A stretch of 64,000 nt of DNA from Enterococcus saigonensis (GCF_011397115.1 NZ_AP022822.1:501001-565000); one strand, 5' to 3'; shown: positions 35,397-43,122, numbered from the stretch's first letter. The notes: generated from the letters alone by a model not told the origin. Translations and numbers: made by a program.

Positions 35397-35590
35397 GTAC
35401 CTAATCTGCCCAACAAGAACCCTTATGTATCAAGGGGTTGTCCCTAATGTACCTAATTTCATCTAATTAATTTGAAAAATAAAAAAAGAGAATACCATTA
35501 TTTATTTTATATATAAAGTAATGGGGCAAAATCAAGGACATTAGGGACAATCGCCGGTATATCAATGTTTATAAAAATAGAATTAGGGAC
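35397..35590. repeat. Iteron replication origin of the island
   Basis: Five copies of the 9-mer GT(A/C)CCTAAT: direct at 35397-35405, 35440-35448 and 35449-35457; inverted at 35540-35548 and 35582-35590. The two groups flank a 62-bp, almost pure A+T stretch (35458-35520). TTGTCCCTAATGT and its exact reverse complement form the inner arms. This arrangement, opposed iteron sets around an A+T-rich centre beside the helicase gene, is that of SaPI origins. The whole 260-bp gap to 35634 has no gene. Confidence 0.75.
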
Positions 35591-35634
35591 ACATAGCAAC
35601 AAAATCATGGACGATAATTGATTGGAGGAATAAA

Positions 35635-36045
35635 ATGCTAAATTTCATAAGCATAAATAAACCAATGAACATGCAATACACCGAGATGATGGAACGCTTC
35701 TTGATGAACACGCTGGCCTTTAGTGTGGCACTGGCGACGAAGGACTATTCCACGTTCTCACAGGAAGCCTTGGATATAATGGCGGCCGATGAGAATTGGT
35801 TGAGGGAATCAGTGGAGTGGAGCCAATCATTGTTGGTGGTATCCCTGGTTGATGGGGAGAACTACCAGACAGCCGAGGAAGTGGCAGAGGACTTATCAGG
35901 CTTACTGGCACTGTATAACCTGGCAACTCAACGGGAAATGACGGATCACGAAGAGGCTTTGTTTACCAATCTGCATGATAGGTTCTTGGCGTTGTTGCTG
36001 ACTGATGAGGAACTGATAGAGTATTTATTGGAGGACGAACAATGA
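35635..36045 (+). CDS. Acidic island protein, unknown function
   Basis: 136 aa, strongly acidic and probably all helical, with no motif that I can name. The C-terminal half is very rich in Leu and Glu. GGAGGAATAAA precedes the ATG. G+C content is clearly above that of the chromosome, as for the next genes. It overlaps the following ORF by 4 bp, so it belongs to the same operon. Confidence 0.65.
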   Translation: MLNFISINKPMNMQYTEMMERFLMNTLAFSVALATKDYSTFSQEALDIMAADENWLRESVEWSQSLLVVSLVDGENYQTAEEVAEDLSGLLALYNLATQREMTDHEEALFTNLHDRFLALLLTDEELIEYLLEDEQ

Positions 36046-36230
36046 GCTATCCAAAGATTAAGATTGCATACTTTAATGGAGTGAAAGAGGAATGCTGGGA
36101 AGAAGGCGAGAACGGGGTAGAGGCCATTGCCGTGAACGATGGGCAAGCCAGTATTTACTTTAAGGATAATAGATTGCTAACAGTGTATAGCCCCTATATG
36201 AAAGTGTTCAGTTATTATGAAGCCCCGTAA
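36042..36230 (+). CDS. Small island protein, unknown function
   Basis: 62 aa, with alternating strands (IKIAYFNG, ASIYFKDNRLLTVYSP), probably a small beta protein. Start overlaps the previous stop (ATGA) behind GGAGGACG, and its 3' end overlaps the HNH gene by 14 bp. No family recognised. Confidence 0.55.
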   Translation: MSYPKIKIAYFNGVKEECWEEGENGVEAIAVNDGQASIYFKDNRLLTVYSPYMKVFSYYEAP

Positions 36231-36600
36231 GCTTTGCAATAAAGCTGGGTGTCGTGTGCTGGTTGATTACAATCAATCCTATTGTGAGAAGCACAAGCGA
36301 ACGAAGGTAAGCAATGTGAGTTATAGCAGCAGGAAAGCAGATGGTGGTAAGTACTTCGCGTTTTATAAGTCGAGAGCATGGGAGAAGATGTCCTATATCT
36401 ATCGACTAAATAATCCCTGTTGTGAGCAGTGTTTGAAGGCTGGTGTAATTCATAAAGCTGATGTGGTGGATCATATTGTTGAAATACGAGACGATTATTC
36501 AAGAAGATTAGATGAGAAAAATCTTCAAAGTTTATGCCATGCTTGCCACAATAAAAAAACAGCAATCGAGAAAAAGAAACGGAAAAAACCCTCCCTTTGA
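36217..36600 (+). CDS. HNH endonuclease
   Basis: 127 aa with a complete HNH fold: zinc pair C-x-x-C in NPCCEQC, then VVDHIVEIRDD (the catalytic histidine) and LQSLCHACHNKKT (second Zn pair and terminal histidine). HNH proteins directly before terS-terL-portal act with terminase in cos-type packaging of HK97-like phages. An additional Cys/His group at the N terminus (CNKAGC...CEKH) may be a second zinc site. Confidence 0.92.
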   Translation: MKPRKLCNKAGCRVLVDYNQSYCEKHKRTKVSNVSYSSRKADGGKYFAFYKSRAWEKMSYIYRLNNPCCEQCLKAGVIHKADVVDHIVEIRDDYSRRLDEKNLQSLCHACHNKKTAIEKKKRKKPSL

Positions 36601-36682
36601 CTATGGGGGCATGGAAATTTTAAGCTAGGGAACGGGAAGGGACTCATTTTTTCATAAAAAGCCGATTTAGAAAGATATACCG

Positions 36683-36711
36683 TTTACAAACGTAATCGAA
36701 AAGTGTATAAT
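36683..36711 (+). promoter_or_regulatory. Promoter upstream of the packaging module
   Basis: -35 TTTACA (36683-36688), 17-bp spacer, -10 TATAAT (36706-36711). It should drive the small DUF2292-like ORF and, past the attenuator hairpin, terS and the head genes. Confidence 0.8.
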
Positions 36712-36728
36712 AGAAAGTGAGGAATTAT

Positions 36729-36866
36729 ATGGAAAACACAGTATTAATCAAGACGAAAGACGGCAAGGAAAAAATGCTGTCGTTGCCGGACTATGGATCA
36801 CTTACAATCCAGATACAGGACGGAAAAATTATTTTTATCGATGAATTGAATAAACATAAAATCTGA
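36729..36866 (+). CDS. Small DUF2292-like protein
   Basis: 45 aa. The stretch GSLTIQIQDGKIIFIDELNK resembles the YezD/DUF2292 family of tiny proteins (I/V-Q-D-G-K-I-I core). GAGG lies 6 nt before the ATG, and the good promoter at 36683-36711 is directly upstream. Function unknown. A strong hairpin separates it from terS. Confidence 0.6.
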   Translation: MENTVLIKTKDGKEKMLSLPDYGSLTIQIQDGKIIFIDELNKHKI

Positions 36867-36875
36867 CCGAAAAAC

Positions 36876-36928
36876 GGAGGATATTAGTTGTTACTCATTA
36901 TGAGTAGTAGCTGGTATTCTCCTTTTTT
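36876..36928 (+). terminator. Long hairpin with T-run between DUF2292-like ORF and terS
   Basis: GGAGGATATTAGTTGTTACTCA pairs over nearly its whole length with the segment ending GTAGCTGGTATTCTCC, followed by six T. It is an intrinsic terminator or attenuator placed only 20 bp before the terS start, so head-gene expression may depend on readthrough or antitermination. Confidence 0.8.
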
Positions 36929-36948
36929 GTTGGGAAGGAGGAAACAAG

Positions 36949-37428
36949 ATGGCGAATCCAGTAACCATATTAACAAATACTAAGCGTGAACATATCTCAA
37001 ATGAGGAAAAAGCTCAAAGAGAAGATGCCAGACAAGCGATGTTCACTCATAAGGAATTGATGTCCGGCCCCCCTGAATATTTTCCAGAGATGGCCGTGAA
37101 GGAATGGAATCGGTTGGTTCCTATCCTAAAACAAGACTTGCCACTTTCTGAAGCTGATTATGGAATGTTGGTGGCGTACTGTCTGGCTTTTGCCCGTGTG
37201 GGGGCGGCTGAACGTGAGATTAAGAATAAAGGTGTATTCCAAAAGGCTGCTAATGGTGCTAGGGTAGCGAATCCGGCAATTAGAATGCAATCCAACGCTA
37301 TGAAGGATATGAAAATGGCCGCTACTGCCCTTGGCATGACAATGGTAGAACGTTCTCGGATTGCCTTGAACAACGCAAAAGAGAAAACACCACAAGATCC
37401 ATTTGAAAGTTTGATGGCGAATGGATAA
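36949..37428 (+). CDS. terS: Terminase small subunit, P27 family
   Basis: 159 aa. The central MLVAYCLAFARVGAAEREI and the C-terminal helix beginning MTMVERSRIALNNAKE are typical of P27/phage_terminase_4 small subunits, which recognise the packaging site. In cf-PICIs this subunit is specific to the island and directs its DNA into its own heads. AAGGAGGAAACAAG precedes the ATG; the 3' end overlaps terL by 8 bp. Confidence 0.88.
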   Translation: MANPVTILTNTKREHISNEEKAQREDARQAMFTHKELMSGPPEYFPEMAVKEWNRLVPILKQDLPLSEADYGMLVAYCLAFARVGAAEREIKNKGVFQKAANGARVANPAIRMQSNAMKDMKMAATALGMTMVERSRIALNNAKEKTPQDPFESLMANG

Positions 37429-39115
37429 CTACATTGCGCAAGTATTAGATGGTAGCCTGATTGCTGGGGAGAAAATCAAGTTAGCTTGCCAGCGCCATCT
37501 AGATGATTTGGAGAAGGCAAAGAAGCCGGATTATCCTTATTACTATGATGATGCCCAAGCGAAAAAGGCAATCCAATTCATTGAGTTATTGCCTGGGACT
37601 GATGGTAAGCCAATCAAGATGCTAGGATTCCAGAAGTTTATTATTTCTAGTCTGTATGGGTGGCGTACCAAAGAAGGCAACTTTAGGCGGTTTAACCGGG
37701 CGTTTATTTCCAAGTCACGTAAGAATGGGAAAACCTACCTAGCAAGTGGCATGGCAGCTAATGCCCTTGTAATGGAGCGAGAACCGGCTGAAGCAAGGCA
37801 AGTGCTGTTTGTGTCTAATGCCTTGAAGCAAGCCAGATTGGGTTATGATATGCTGTCCAATTCATTGAAGGCTGCCACCAAGAAAAGTAAATTTCTACGG
37901 CAACAGTTGAAAATTATGAACTCGAAAATCATTCACTTGCCTTCAAATTCCTTTGCGATGGCCTTGGCAAGTGAAACCAGTACGCTAGATGGTTTTGCCC
38001 CTACGACTGCCATTATTGATGAGTGGCATGAGAGCAAAGACCGGAAAACATACAACGTTATCAAGTCAGGTATGACCCAGCAAAAGAACGGCTTATTAGC
38101 TGTTATATCCACCGCTGGGCTTGATTTGAACGTGCCGATGTATGAGGAATACTTACTACTGGATAAAGTCTTAAAAGGCGAAGAACAAGCTGATAGGTAC
38201 TTCATAGCCATTTGGGAATTGGACAGCGAGGAAGAAATACACGATCAAGATTTATGGATCAAAGCGAACCCAATCTTTGAAAGTGAAGAAATTAAAAAGG
38301 TAATGCTACCAACCATTGAAGATGATGTTCAGCTTGCCTTGAAACAGAACAATTTGAACTCGGTATTGGTGAAGAACTTCAATTTGTGGCGCCAGGCTTC
38401 AGAAGATAGCTACATGGCGGCCGAAGATTGGCAGGCAGTGGAAGTTGAACCGCAAGAGATAACCGGCTTGCCCGTTTATATTGGGGTGGATTTATCCAAG
38501 ACAGACGACTTGACCAGCATTTCATGGATCGTGCCACTAGCCAATGGCAAACTGTATTGTGATTCTCACAGCTTTGTGGCTACCAAGTACGGCTTACAGG
38601 ACAAGGAAAAGCGTGATGGCTTGCCTTATCGGGAATTAGAGAAGATAGGCGAGTGTTCAATTACACGGCTTGAGAGTGGCATTGTGGACTATACAGAGGT
38701 ATTCAACTTTATCCAAGGACTTATCCAAGAAAATGATTTGGAATGTATGGGAATATGCTATGACCCGTACAACGCCAATGATTTGATAGCCAAAGCAGAG
38801 CGAGCGAATTATCCAATGTTGGAAGTAAGACAAGGGACACTTACCTTGAACGTACCAACCCGGACTTTTAGAGAACAGGTCTATGAGGGAAATATCCTTC
38901 ATGCGAAAAATACAATCCTAACTCATGCGGTGAACAATGCGATTATCAAAGAGGATAACAACGGGATTCAGATAAACAAAGCAAAAAATTCAAACAAGAT
39001 AGATCCGATTGCAGCCTTGATAAATGCTTATGTGTTTGCAATGGACTACCACACCAATCAAGAGGAAAGTAGGGCAGATAATGAATTTTACACTAGCGAA
39101 GAATTTTCTTTCTAG
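37421..39115 (+). CDS. terL: Terminase large subunit
   Basis: 564 aa packaging motor and nuclease of the Terminase_1 (HK97-like) family. ATPase: Walker A SKSRKNGKT (97-105) and Walker B TAIIDEW (193-199). Nuclease: first acidic motif IGVDLSKTDDLTS (near 353), then CYDPYNAND and the C-terminal KIDPIAALINA. Length and motif order are complete. It pumps DNA through the portal encoded next but one. Confidence 0.95.
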   Translation: MDNYIAQVLDGSLIAGEKIKLACQRHLDDLEKAKKPDYPYYYDDAQAKKAIQFIELLPGTDGKPIKMLGFQKFIISSLYGWRTKEGNFRRFNRAFISKSRKNGKTYLASGMAANALVMEREPAEARQVLFVSNALKQARLGYDMLSNSLKAATKKSKFLRQQLKIMNSKIIHLPSNSFAMALASETSTLDGFAPTTAIIDEWHESKDRKTYNVIKSGMTQQKNGLLAVISTAGLDLNVPMYEEYLLLDKVLKGEEQADRYFIAIWELDSEEEIHDQDLWIKANPIFESEEIKKVMLPTIEDDVQLALKQNNLNSVLVKNFNLWRQASEDSYMAAEDWQAVEVEPQEITGLPVYIGVDLSKTDDLTSISWIVPLANGKLYCDSHSFVATKYGLQDKEKRDGLPYRELEKIGECSITRLESGIVDYTEVFNFIQGLIQENDLECMGICYDPYNANDLIAKAERANYPMLEVRQGTLTLNVPTRTFREQVYEGNILHAKNTILTHAVNNAIIKEDNNGIQINKAKNSNKIDPIAALINAYVFAMDYHTNQEESRADNEFYTSEEFSF

Positions 39116-39266
39116 GAATAGCCATACAATTATCCTTTTACTTGGACTAATTTGTGTAATAACGGCAATTACTTTTCTAACAAACTTCTATTGGGGATTG
39201 TTAGCGCTGGGCTTTGTGCTTATTGGGATTGCAATTTTACTAAATAACCAACAGGAAGGAGGGTAA
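39081..39266 (+). CDS. Small two-span membrane protein
   Basis: 61 aa with two hydrophobic helices (about 16-33 and 37-55) separated by a short turn. The frame is open further upstream inside terL, but the ATG at 39081 is the plausible start. Holins can look like this, but small membrane ORFs between terL and portal are also common in HK97-like head modules, and no endolysin gene is present. I make no functional call. Confidence 0.5.
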   Translation: MNFTLAKNFLSRNSHTIILLLGLICVITAITFLTNFYWGLLALGFVLIGIAILLNNQQEGG

Positions 39267-39268
39267 AG

Positions 39269-40474
39269 ATGGCATTTTTCAAAGGGAAAAGTGTTTCTAG
39301 CACAACAGGAGACGCCTTTTTAGACCATGTTGTCGAGATTGTAACAGACGATGGTTCAAGTTTCGTGAGTATCAAGGCGTTAAAAAATAGCGATGTGTTT
39401 ACGGCTATTAAGATTCTAGCTTCAGATATTGCCTCCAGTCCGTTGCAATTACTAAAGGACAATCTGCCCACTAAGAATGATGATCTAATGTCTTTGTTCA
39501 ACAATAGGCCGAATGAACTAATGGACGGCTGGCATTTCAAGTTTTGCCTGGCAGTAAATATGCTACTAAACGGCAATAGTTTTGCCTTGATAGTCCGAGA
39601 TGAAGCCGGAACTCCAGTATCGATGGATTTTGTTGCCAATAGTGAAATTACTATGAAACAGCATGACAATGGGTCAATCTATTACGAAGTTGGAAATCCA
39701 AGCGATAAGAAAAAGCGTGTGGAAGCCTTGGATATGCTTCATTTCAAGTATTTTACACAAGATGGCCTAACCGGTATACCACCGCTTTATGCGTTAAAAG
39801 ACGAGCTAAAAATTCAAGCGGCTGGGAACAAGACTATTTTCAATTATTTCAAGCGTGGGATTAATAGTAGTGGAATTTTGAAAGTTGAGAAATCCGACTT
39901 AGATTCCAATGCGAAAAAAGCAATCCGGGAAAAGTTTGAAGAAGCGAATGGGTCAGACAATGGAGACAATGCGGTAAGAACAATCGTTTTGGATTCCACG
40001 ATGGATTACAAGAAACTCGAAGTAGACACCAGTGTCTTGAAGTTAATCAACTCGAATGACTGGACAACCAAGCAAATATCCAAGGCTTTTGGGATTCCTT
40101 CAGACCGTTTAGAAGTCGAAAGCGCCCACTCAAGCGTGACACAATCCAATCTGATTTATCTGCAAAACACGTTGAGCCACTACTTTGCTTGTTTCTTATC
40201 GGAAATCAAAGCAAAACTAGTGGACGATCCGTTGAATGTTCGCTTCAATACAGAGCGATTCTTGGAAACAGACCCACTCACAATGGCTGAAACAACGTTG
40301 AAACAGGTACAGGGTTCACTACTCACGATTAATGAGGGGCGGTCTAAATTAGGCCTAGCACCAGTTGATGGCGGAGATCGCTTATTGGCAAGTCTGAACT
40401 ATACCTACTTGGATATGTTGGAACGGTATCAATTAGATCAACAGGAAGGAGCAATGCAAGCAGATGGAGAATGA
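39269..40474 (+). CDS. Portal protein, HK97 family
   Basis: 401 aa. Matches the phage_portal HK97-type pattern: VFTAIKILASDIASSPLQLL near the N terminus, the WHFKFCLAVNMLLNGNSFAL block, and FGIPSDRLEVE with the tunnel-helix region around residue 270. Twelve copies form the vertex through which DNA enters. AGGAGGG precedes the ATG. It overlaps the protease-capsid gene by 11 bp. Confidence 0.94.
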   Translation: MAFFKGKSVSSTTGDAFLDHVVEIVTDDGSSFVSIKALKNSDVFTAIKILASDIASSPLQLLKDNLPTKNDDLMSLFNNRPNELMDGWHFKFCLAVNMLLNGNSFALIVRDEAGTPVSMDFVANSEITMKQHDNGSIYYEVGNPSDKKKRVEALDMLHFKYFTQDGLTGIPPLYALKDELKIQAAGNKTIFNYFKRGINSSGILKVEKSDLDSNAKKAIREKFEEANGSDNGDNAVRTIVLDSTMDYKKLEVDTSVLKLINSNDWTTKQISKAFGIPSDRLEVESAHSSVTQSNLIYLQNTLSHYFACFLSEIKAKLVDDPLNVRFNTERFLETDPLTMAETTLKQVQGSLLTINEGRSKLGLAPVDGGDRLLASLNYTYLDMLERYQLDQQEGAMQADGE

Positions 40475-41975
40475 AGAAAAAGAAAAACGATTGACAGAAG
40501 AAGCTGAATTGACGGCTGACAAGAAAGAACCAGAGAAAACCGAGGAGGAACAACCCAAAACGATTAGCGGTTATGCGCTGAAGTTTGGACAACCTTCAAA
40601 AGATTTAGGTGGTTTTGTGGAAGTAATCACACCAGAAGCCCTGAAAGAAGTGGACTTGTCGAATGTGTTCTTATTACACAATCATGATTACAGCAAGCCC
40701 CTTGCCAGCACAAAAGCCGGCACATTGAAACTTGAAGTAGATGATATTGGCCTTCACTTTGAAGCGGAACTAAATGGCACAACTTATGCCAATGATGTTT
40801 ATGAAAATGTCTCAAAAAAGTTATTAGACAAGATGAGTTTTGGCTTTGTATTGGGAATCGATTCCTTCAGCGAGAAAGAAGATGGTGAGGTAGTACGATC
40901 CATTGATAAAATCCAAAAGCTGAATGAAATTAGTGTTGTAACGGTCCCGGCTTATGATTCGTCAAATGTCCAAGTAGATAAGCGTTCCTATGAAGCGTTT
41001 ATGAGTAACAACCAATCAAACAAAACAAACAAAGCCTTAGAATCCACTTCTAAGACACAAAAGGAGAGCAAAAAAATGGAAAAAACTTTAATTGATAACG
41101 AGAAAACAGAAATTCGGGGATATGAAGATTATATCCGTTCCCAAGGTGAAGAACGTGACGGAGTAACCACTGTAAATGCAGCGGCCGTTGTTCCTAGCGA
41201 AGTAATCGGGGAAGTGTTTGATCTCAAACGTTCAAACTACAACTTGGCACAATATGCCACTGTTAAAACTGTATCGAACGGTCAAGGGAAATATCCAGTG
41301 GCAACCAACCAACAAGCGGTACTTGCTACGAAAGCGGAACTAGCTGAAATTGCCGATATTGATGCTGAAATGTTCACACAAGTGGATTACAAAGTGGAAA
41401 CTCGGGCTGGTAAAATTGCCTTGTCAAACGAAGTAGTGGAAGATTCAGAAGTGAATATTGTGGCAGAAGTCAAAGACCAGTTAGCGAAGTTAGTAGAAAA
41501 CACTGACAACAAGCATATCATGGACTTGTTAAAAACCTTCACCAAGCAAACAGCCGCTACCCTTGATGATTTGAAACAGATTCATAATGTGGTATTAGAT
41601 CCAGCTTTGGATAAAATGGTAATTTTGAACCAGTCCGGCTTCAATCACTTGGACACGCTAAAAGATGCCGATGGCCGTTATATCTTGCAACCAGACGTAA
41701 CAGCACCAAGTGGAAAATCATTGTTCGGTATGCCAGTTGTGCTTATCAGTGATGCACTGTTTGCGAATCCAAAAGCTGGGACCTTCCCAATGGTGATGGG
41801 AGATATTGCCCAATCAGTCTTTGTTGCCCGTCGCAATCAGATTACAACCCAATGGGAAAAATTTGATTACTATTCTCAAGGCTTGGCAGTAGTCGTTCGT
41901 AACGATTATAAAACAATTGACCCGAACGCTTCAGTATATATTGAATTCACTCCAGCAACAGGCACTGGGGAATAA
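40464..41975 (+). CDS. Fused prohead protease and major capsid protein
   Basis: 503 aa containing two normally separate proteins. Residues about 30-185 are an HK97-type (U35) prohead protease: HNHD with His72 and MSFGF with Ser125, and the NEISVVTVPAY strand. A linker rich in Asn, Lys, Ser and Thr (183-205) follows. Residues about 206-503 are an HK97-fold capsid protein: the RGYEDYIRSQ region, then VNAAAVVPSEVIGEVF and a C-terminal SVFVARRNQITTQWEKFDYY. The frame is continuous, with a Met at 205 (ATGG, preceded by AGGAGAGCAAAAAA) that could give a separate capsid protein by internal initiation. Confidence 0.9.
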   Translation: MENEEKEKRLTEEAELTADKKEPEKTEEEQPKTISGYALKFGQPSKDLGGFVEVITPEALKEVDLSNVFLLHNHDYSKPLASTKAGTLKLEVDDIGLHFEAELNGTTYANDVYENVSKKLLDKMSFGFVLGIDSFSEKEDGEVVRSIDKIQKLNEISVVTVPAYDSSNVQVDKRSYEAFMSNNQSNKTNKALESTSKTQKESKKMEKTLIDNEKTEIRGYEDYIRSQGEERDGVTTVNAAAVVPSEVIGEVFDLKRSNYNLAQYATVKTVSNGQGKYPVATNQQAVLATKAELAEIADIDAEMFTQVDYKVETRAGKIALSNEVVEDSEVNIVAEVKDQLAKLVENTDNKHIMDLLKTFTKQTAATLDDLKQIHNVVLDPALDKMVILNQSGFNHLDTLKDADGRYILQPDVTAPSGKSLFGMPVVLISDALFANPKAGTFPMVMGDIAQSVFVARRNQITTQWEKFDYYSQGLAVVVRNDYKTIDPNASVYIEFTPATGTGE

Positions 41976-41991
41976 TCAAATTGATTGTTGA

Positions 41992-42026
41992 GGGTGTACC
42001 TTTCTAGAGGTATGCCCTTTTCTTTA
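41992..42026 (+). terminator. Terminator after the capsid gene
   Basis: GGGTGTACCT pairs with AGGTATGCCC (two G-U type pairs) around TTCTAG, followed by a T-rich run. It may lower expression of the head-completion genes relative to the capsid protein. Confidence 0.75.
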
Positions 42027-42044
42027 TAGAAGGGAGTAAGACGA

Positions 42045-42374
42045 ATGAAAAGCCGAATATCTGATTACCGATACAAAGGAGAACTTCAAAAACTAGAATC
42101 ATATATAGATGAAAACGATAGACCAAAAGAAGACTGGGTGAAGGTACGTGATATTTTTTACAGTGAGTTGGGAATTTCAGCAAACGAACAATTTATATCT
42201 GCTCAGGAAAAGTCTAGTGTTGATAGAAGGATAGCTTTGAGATTTGAACCATTACTGATGATGGACCGAGCTTTGTACCATGTAAAACTTGGAGAGCTTT
42301 CTTATAATATCGAACGTGTTTATACTGATTTACCTAACGAGAGAATGGAGTTGAGTTTGGCCTATGTTAAATAG
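42045..42374 (+). CDS. Head-tail adaptor / head closure-like protein
   Basis: 109 aa. The opening KSRISDYRYKGELQKLESYI followed by DENDRPKEDWVKVRDIFYSE, and the later RFEPLLMMDRALYHVK, fit the phage head-tail joining (SPP1 gp16 / HK97 gp7-like) family. It would seal the portal and accept a tail. GAAGGGAG precedes its ATG. Its presence without tail genes supports tail acquisition from a helper. Confidence 0.75.
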   Translation: MKSRISDYRYKGELQKLESYIDENDRPKEDWVKVRDIFYSELGISANEQFISAQEKSSVDRRIALRFEPLLMMDRALYHVKLGELSYNIERVYTDLPNERMELSLAYVK

Positions 42375-42636
42375 ATTGGAAATGATTAAACAGAGTCTTA
42401 GAATCCCGTATACAGACGATGATGGCCTTCTGGTTGCTTTAGATGCTGCTAGTATGGAATACGTCGGAAATGCTGTAAATAGTGAAGCGATTGGATACCA
42501 AGAAGATGATCTATTCGTAAATGCCACACTGCTTTTAACTCAATATTGGTACTTAAATCGTGGGGAAGCTATTGCAGATCATATCCCTGTTTATGTAACC
42601 AGTATGATTCAACAATTAAGAGGGAAATACGCCTGA
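42364..42636 (+). CDS. Head-tail connector, gp6-like
   Basis: 90 aa, helical, with the phage gp6-like (DNA packaging / connector) pattern: a short N-terminal helix RLEMIKQSLRIPYTDDD followed by LLLTQYWYLNRGEA and a C-terminal IQQLRGKY helix. It overlaps the previous gene by 11 bp. It is the last protein gene of the island. Confidence 0.8.
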   Translation: MLNRLEMIKQSLRIPYTDDDGLLVALDAASMEYVGNAVNSEAIGYQEDDLFVNATLLLTQYWYLNRGEAIADHIPVYVTSMIQQLRGKYA

Positions 42637-42641
42637 AAACG

Positions 42642-42670
42642 TTGGTATAAAGCGGTTTTTGTAGTATAAT
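42642..42670 (+). promoter_or_regulatory. Promoter at the right end of the island
   Basis: -35 TTGGTA (42642-42647), 17-bp spacer, -10 TATAAT (42665-42670). No protein gene lies downstream inside the island. Confidence 0.75.
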
Positions 42671-42675
42671 AGAGG

Positions 42676-42911
42676 TAGTAAATGAAGGGAGTAGCTACCC
42701 TGATTTTATAGGATTAGCTATCCGATTTGCATTGTAAAACTGAAAATTGTAGGTCAGGTTGCAAACTGGCTGGACTAGGTGGCACAATGTAAAATGAACG
42801 TTCAAACCTCTTTTGAAGAAAGTAATCTAGCTTCTGCTAAGTTATGTTCTTCTTTGTTCTTCAAAGCTGATAACTTTTTGATTAGACACGTCTCTTGTGG
42901 GGCGTGTTTTT
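42676..42911 (+). ncRNA. Candidate structured RNA of the island
   Basis: A 235-nt segment between a good promoter and a terminator, without a convincing ORF (only a 9-codon ATG...TAG at 42682). Potential stems: TAGCTACCCT with AGGATTAGCTA; CATTGT (42730-42735) with ACAATG (42784-42789) enclosing a smaller hairpin; TTGAAGAA (42813-42820) with TTCTTCAA (42857-42864); and AAGTTAT (42839-42845) with ATAACTT (42870-42876). The last two interleave, so they are a pseudoknot or alternatives. I know no Rfam family that matches. Confidence 0.5.
42886..42911 (+). terminator. Terminator of the candidate island RNA
   Basis: ACACGTC pairs with GGCGTGT (one G-U) and is followed by five T. Confidence 0.65.
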
Positions 42912-42951
42912 ACATAAAAAAAGCACTTGCCAATAACTGACAAATGCTAAT

Positions 42952-42960
42952 GCCCCCAGC
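42952..42960 (-). repeat. GCTGGGGGC repeat, right-end copy
   Basis: The 9-mer GCTGGGGGC occurs in the A+T-rich island at 30858-30866 and 32163-32171 (plus) and here reversed. The first two share a longer block continuing with CAAGTGGA; the first and third share an upstream TGTC. One copy lies just upstream of int and one near attR, so they may bind Int or Xis. Confidence 0.4.
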
Positions 42961-43091
42961 GACATTTTTTCCTATCTTTTTCCTATCCATACGTTAAAAC
43001 AAATGTGAACTGATGGTATATAATAACAACCCAAAATCTAGTCTTTCACCTAAAAAACAACCATTGTGAGTGTTCGCTAATTACTTCAGGC

Positions 43092-43109
43092 AATGGAAGG
43101 GTCTGTGGG
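43092..43109. other. attR core; displaced original sufB 3' end
   Basis: Second copy of AATGGAAGGGTCTGTGGG. Read in frame it gives MEGSVG followed by TAA, the end of SufB. The chromosomal suf terminator follows 13 bp later, which shows that this is the original host sequence. Confidence 0.92.
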
Positions 43110-43122
43110 TTAATACATTTAA

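Larger units (their letters stand above)
29585..43109. mobile_element. Capsid-forming phage-inducible chromosomal island in sufB
   Basis: A 13.5-kb unit between 18-bp direct repeats. Gene order: integrase and repressor (minus), then plus-strand Xis/AlpA-like protein, small early genes, primase-polymerase, P4-type helicase, iteron origin, HNH nuclease, terS, terL, portal, protease-capsid fusion and two head-tail joining proteins. Tail tube, tape measure, baseplate, holin and endolysin genes are all missing, and the region after the connector has no ORF. An ordinary prophage remnant would not normally keep a complete, uninterrupted head module and its own replicon at this compact size. The layout fits the cf-PICI class of satellites. 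Plus-strand genes in the right half (35.6-41.9 kb) are richer in G+C than the host. Confidence 0.85.

Noticed and set aside
39081..39266. Holin for island release
   Set aside because: Two membrane spans alone are not enough, it sits between terL and portal, and there is no endolysin.
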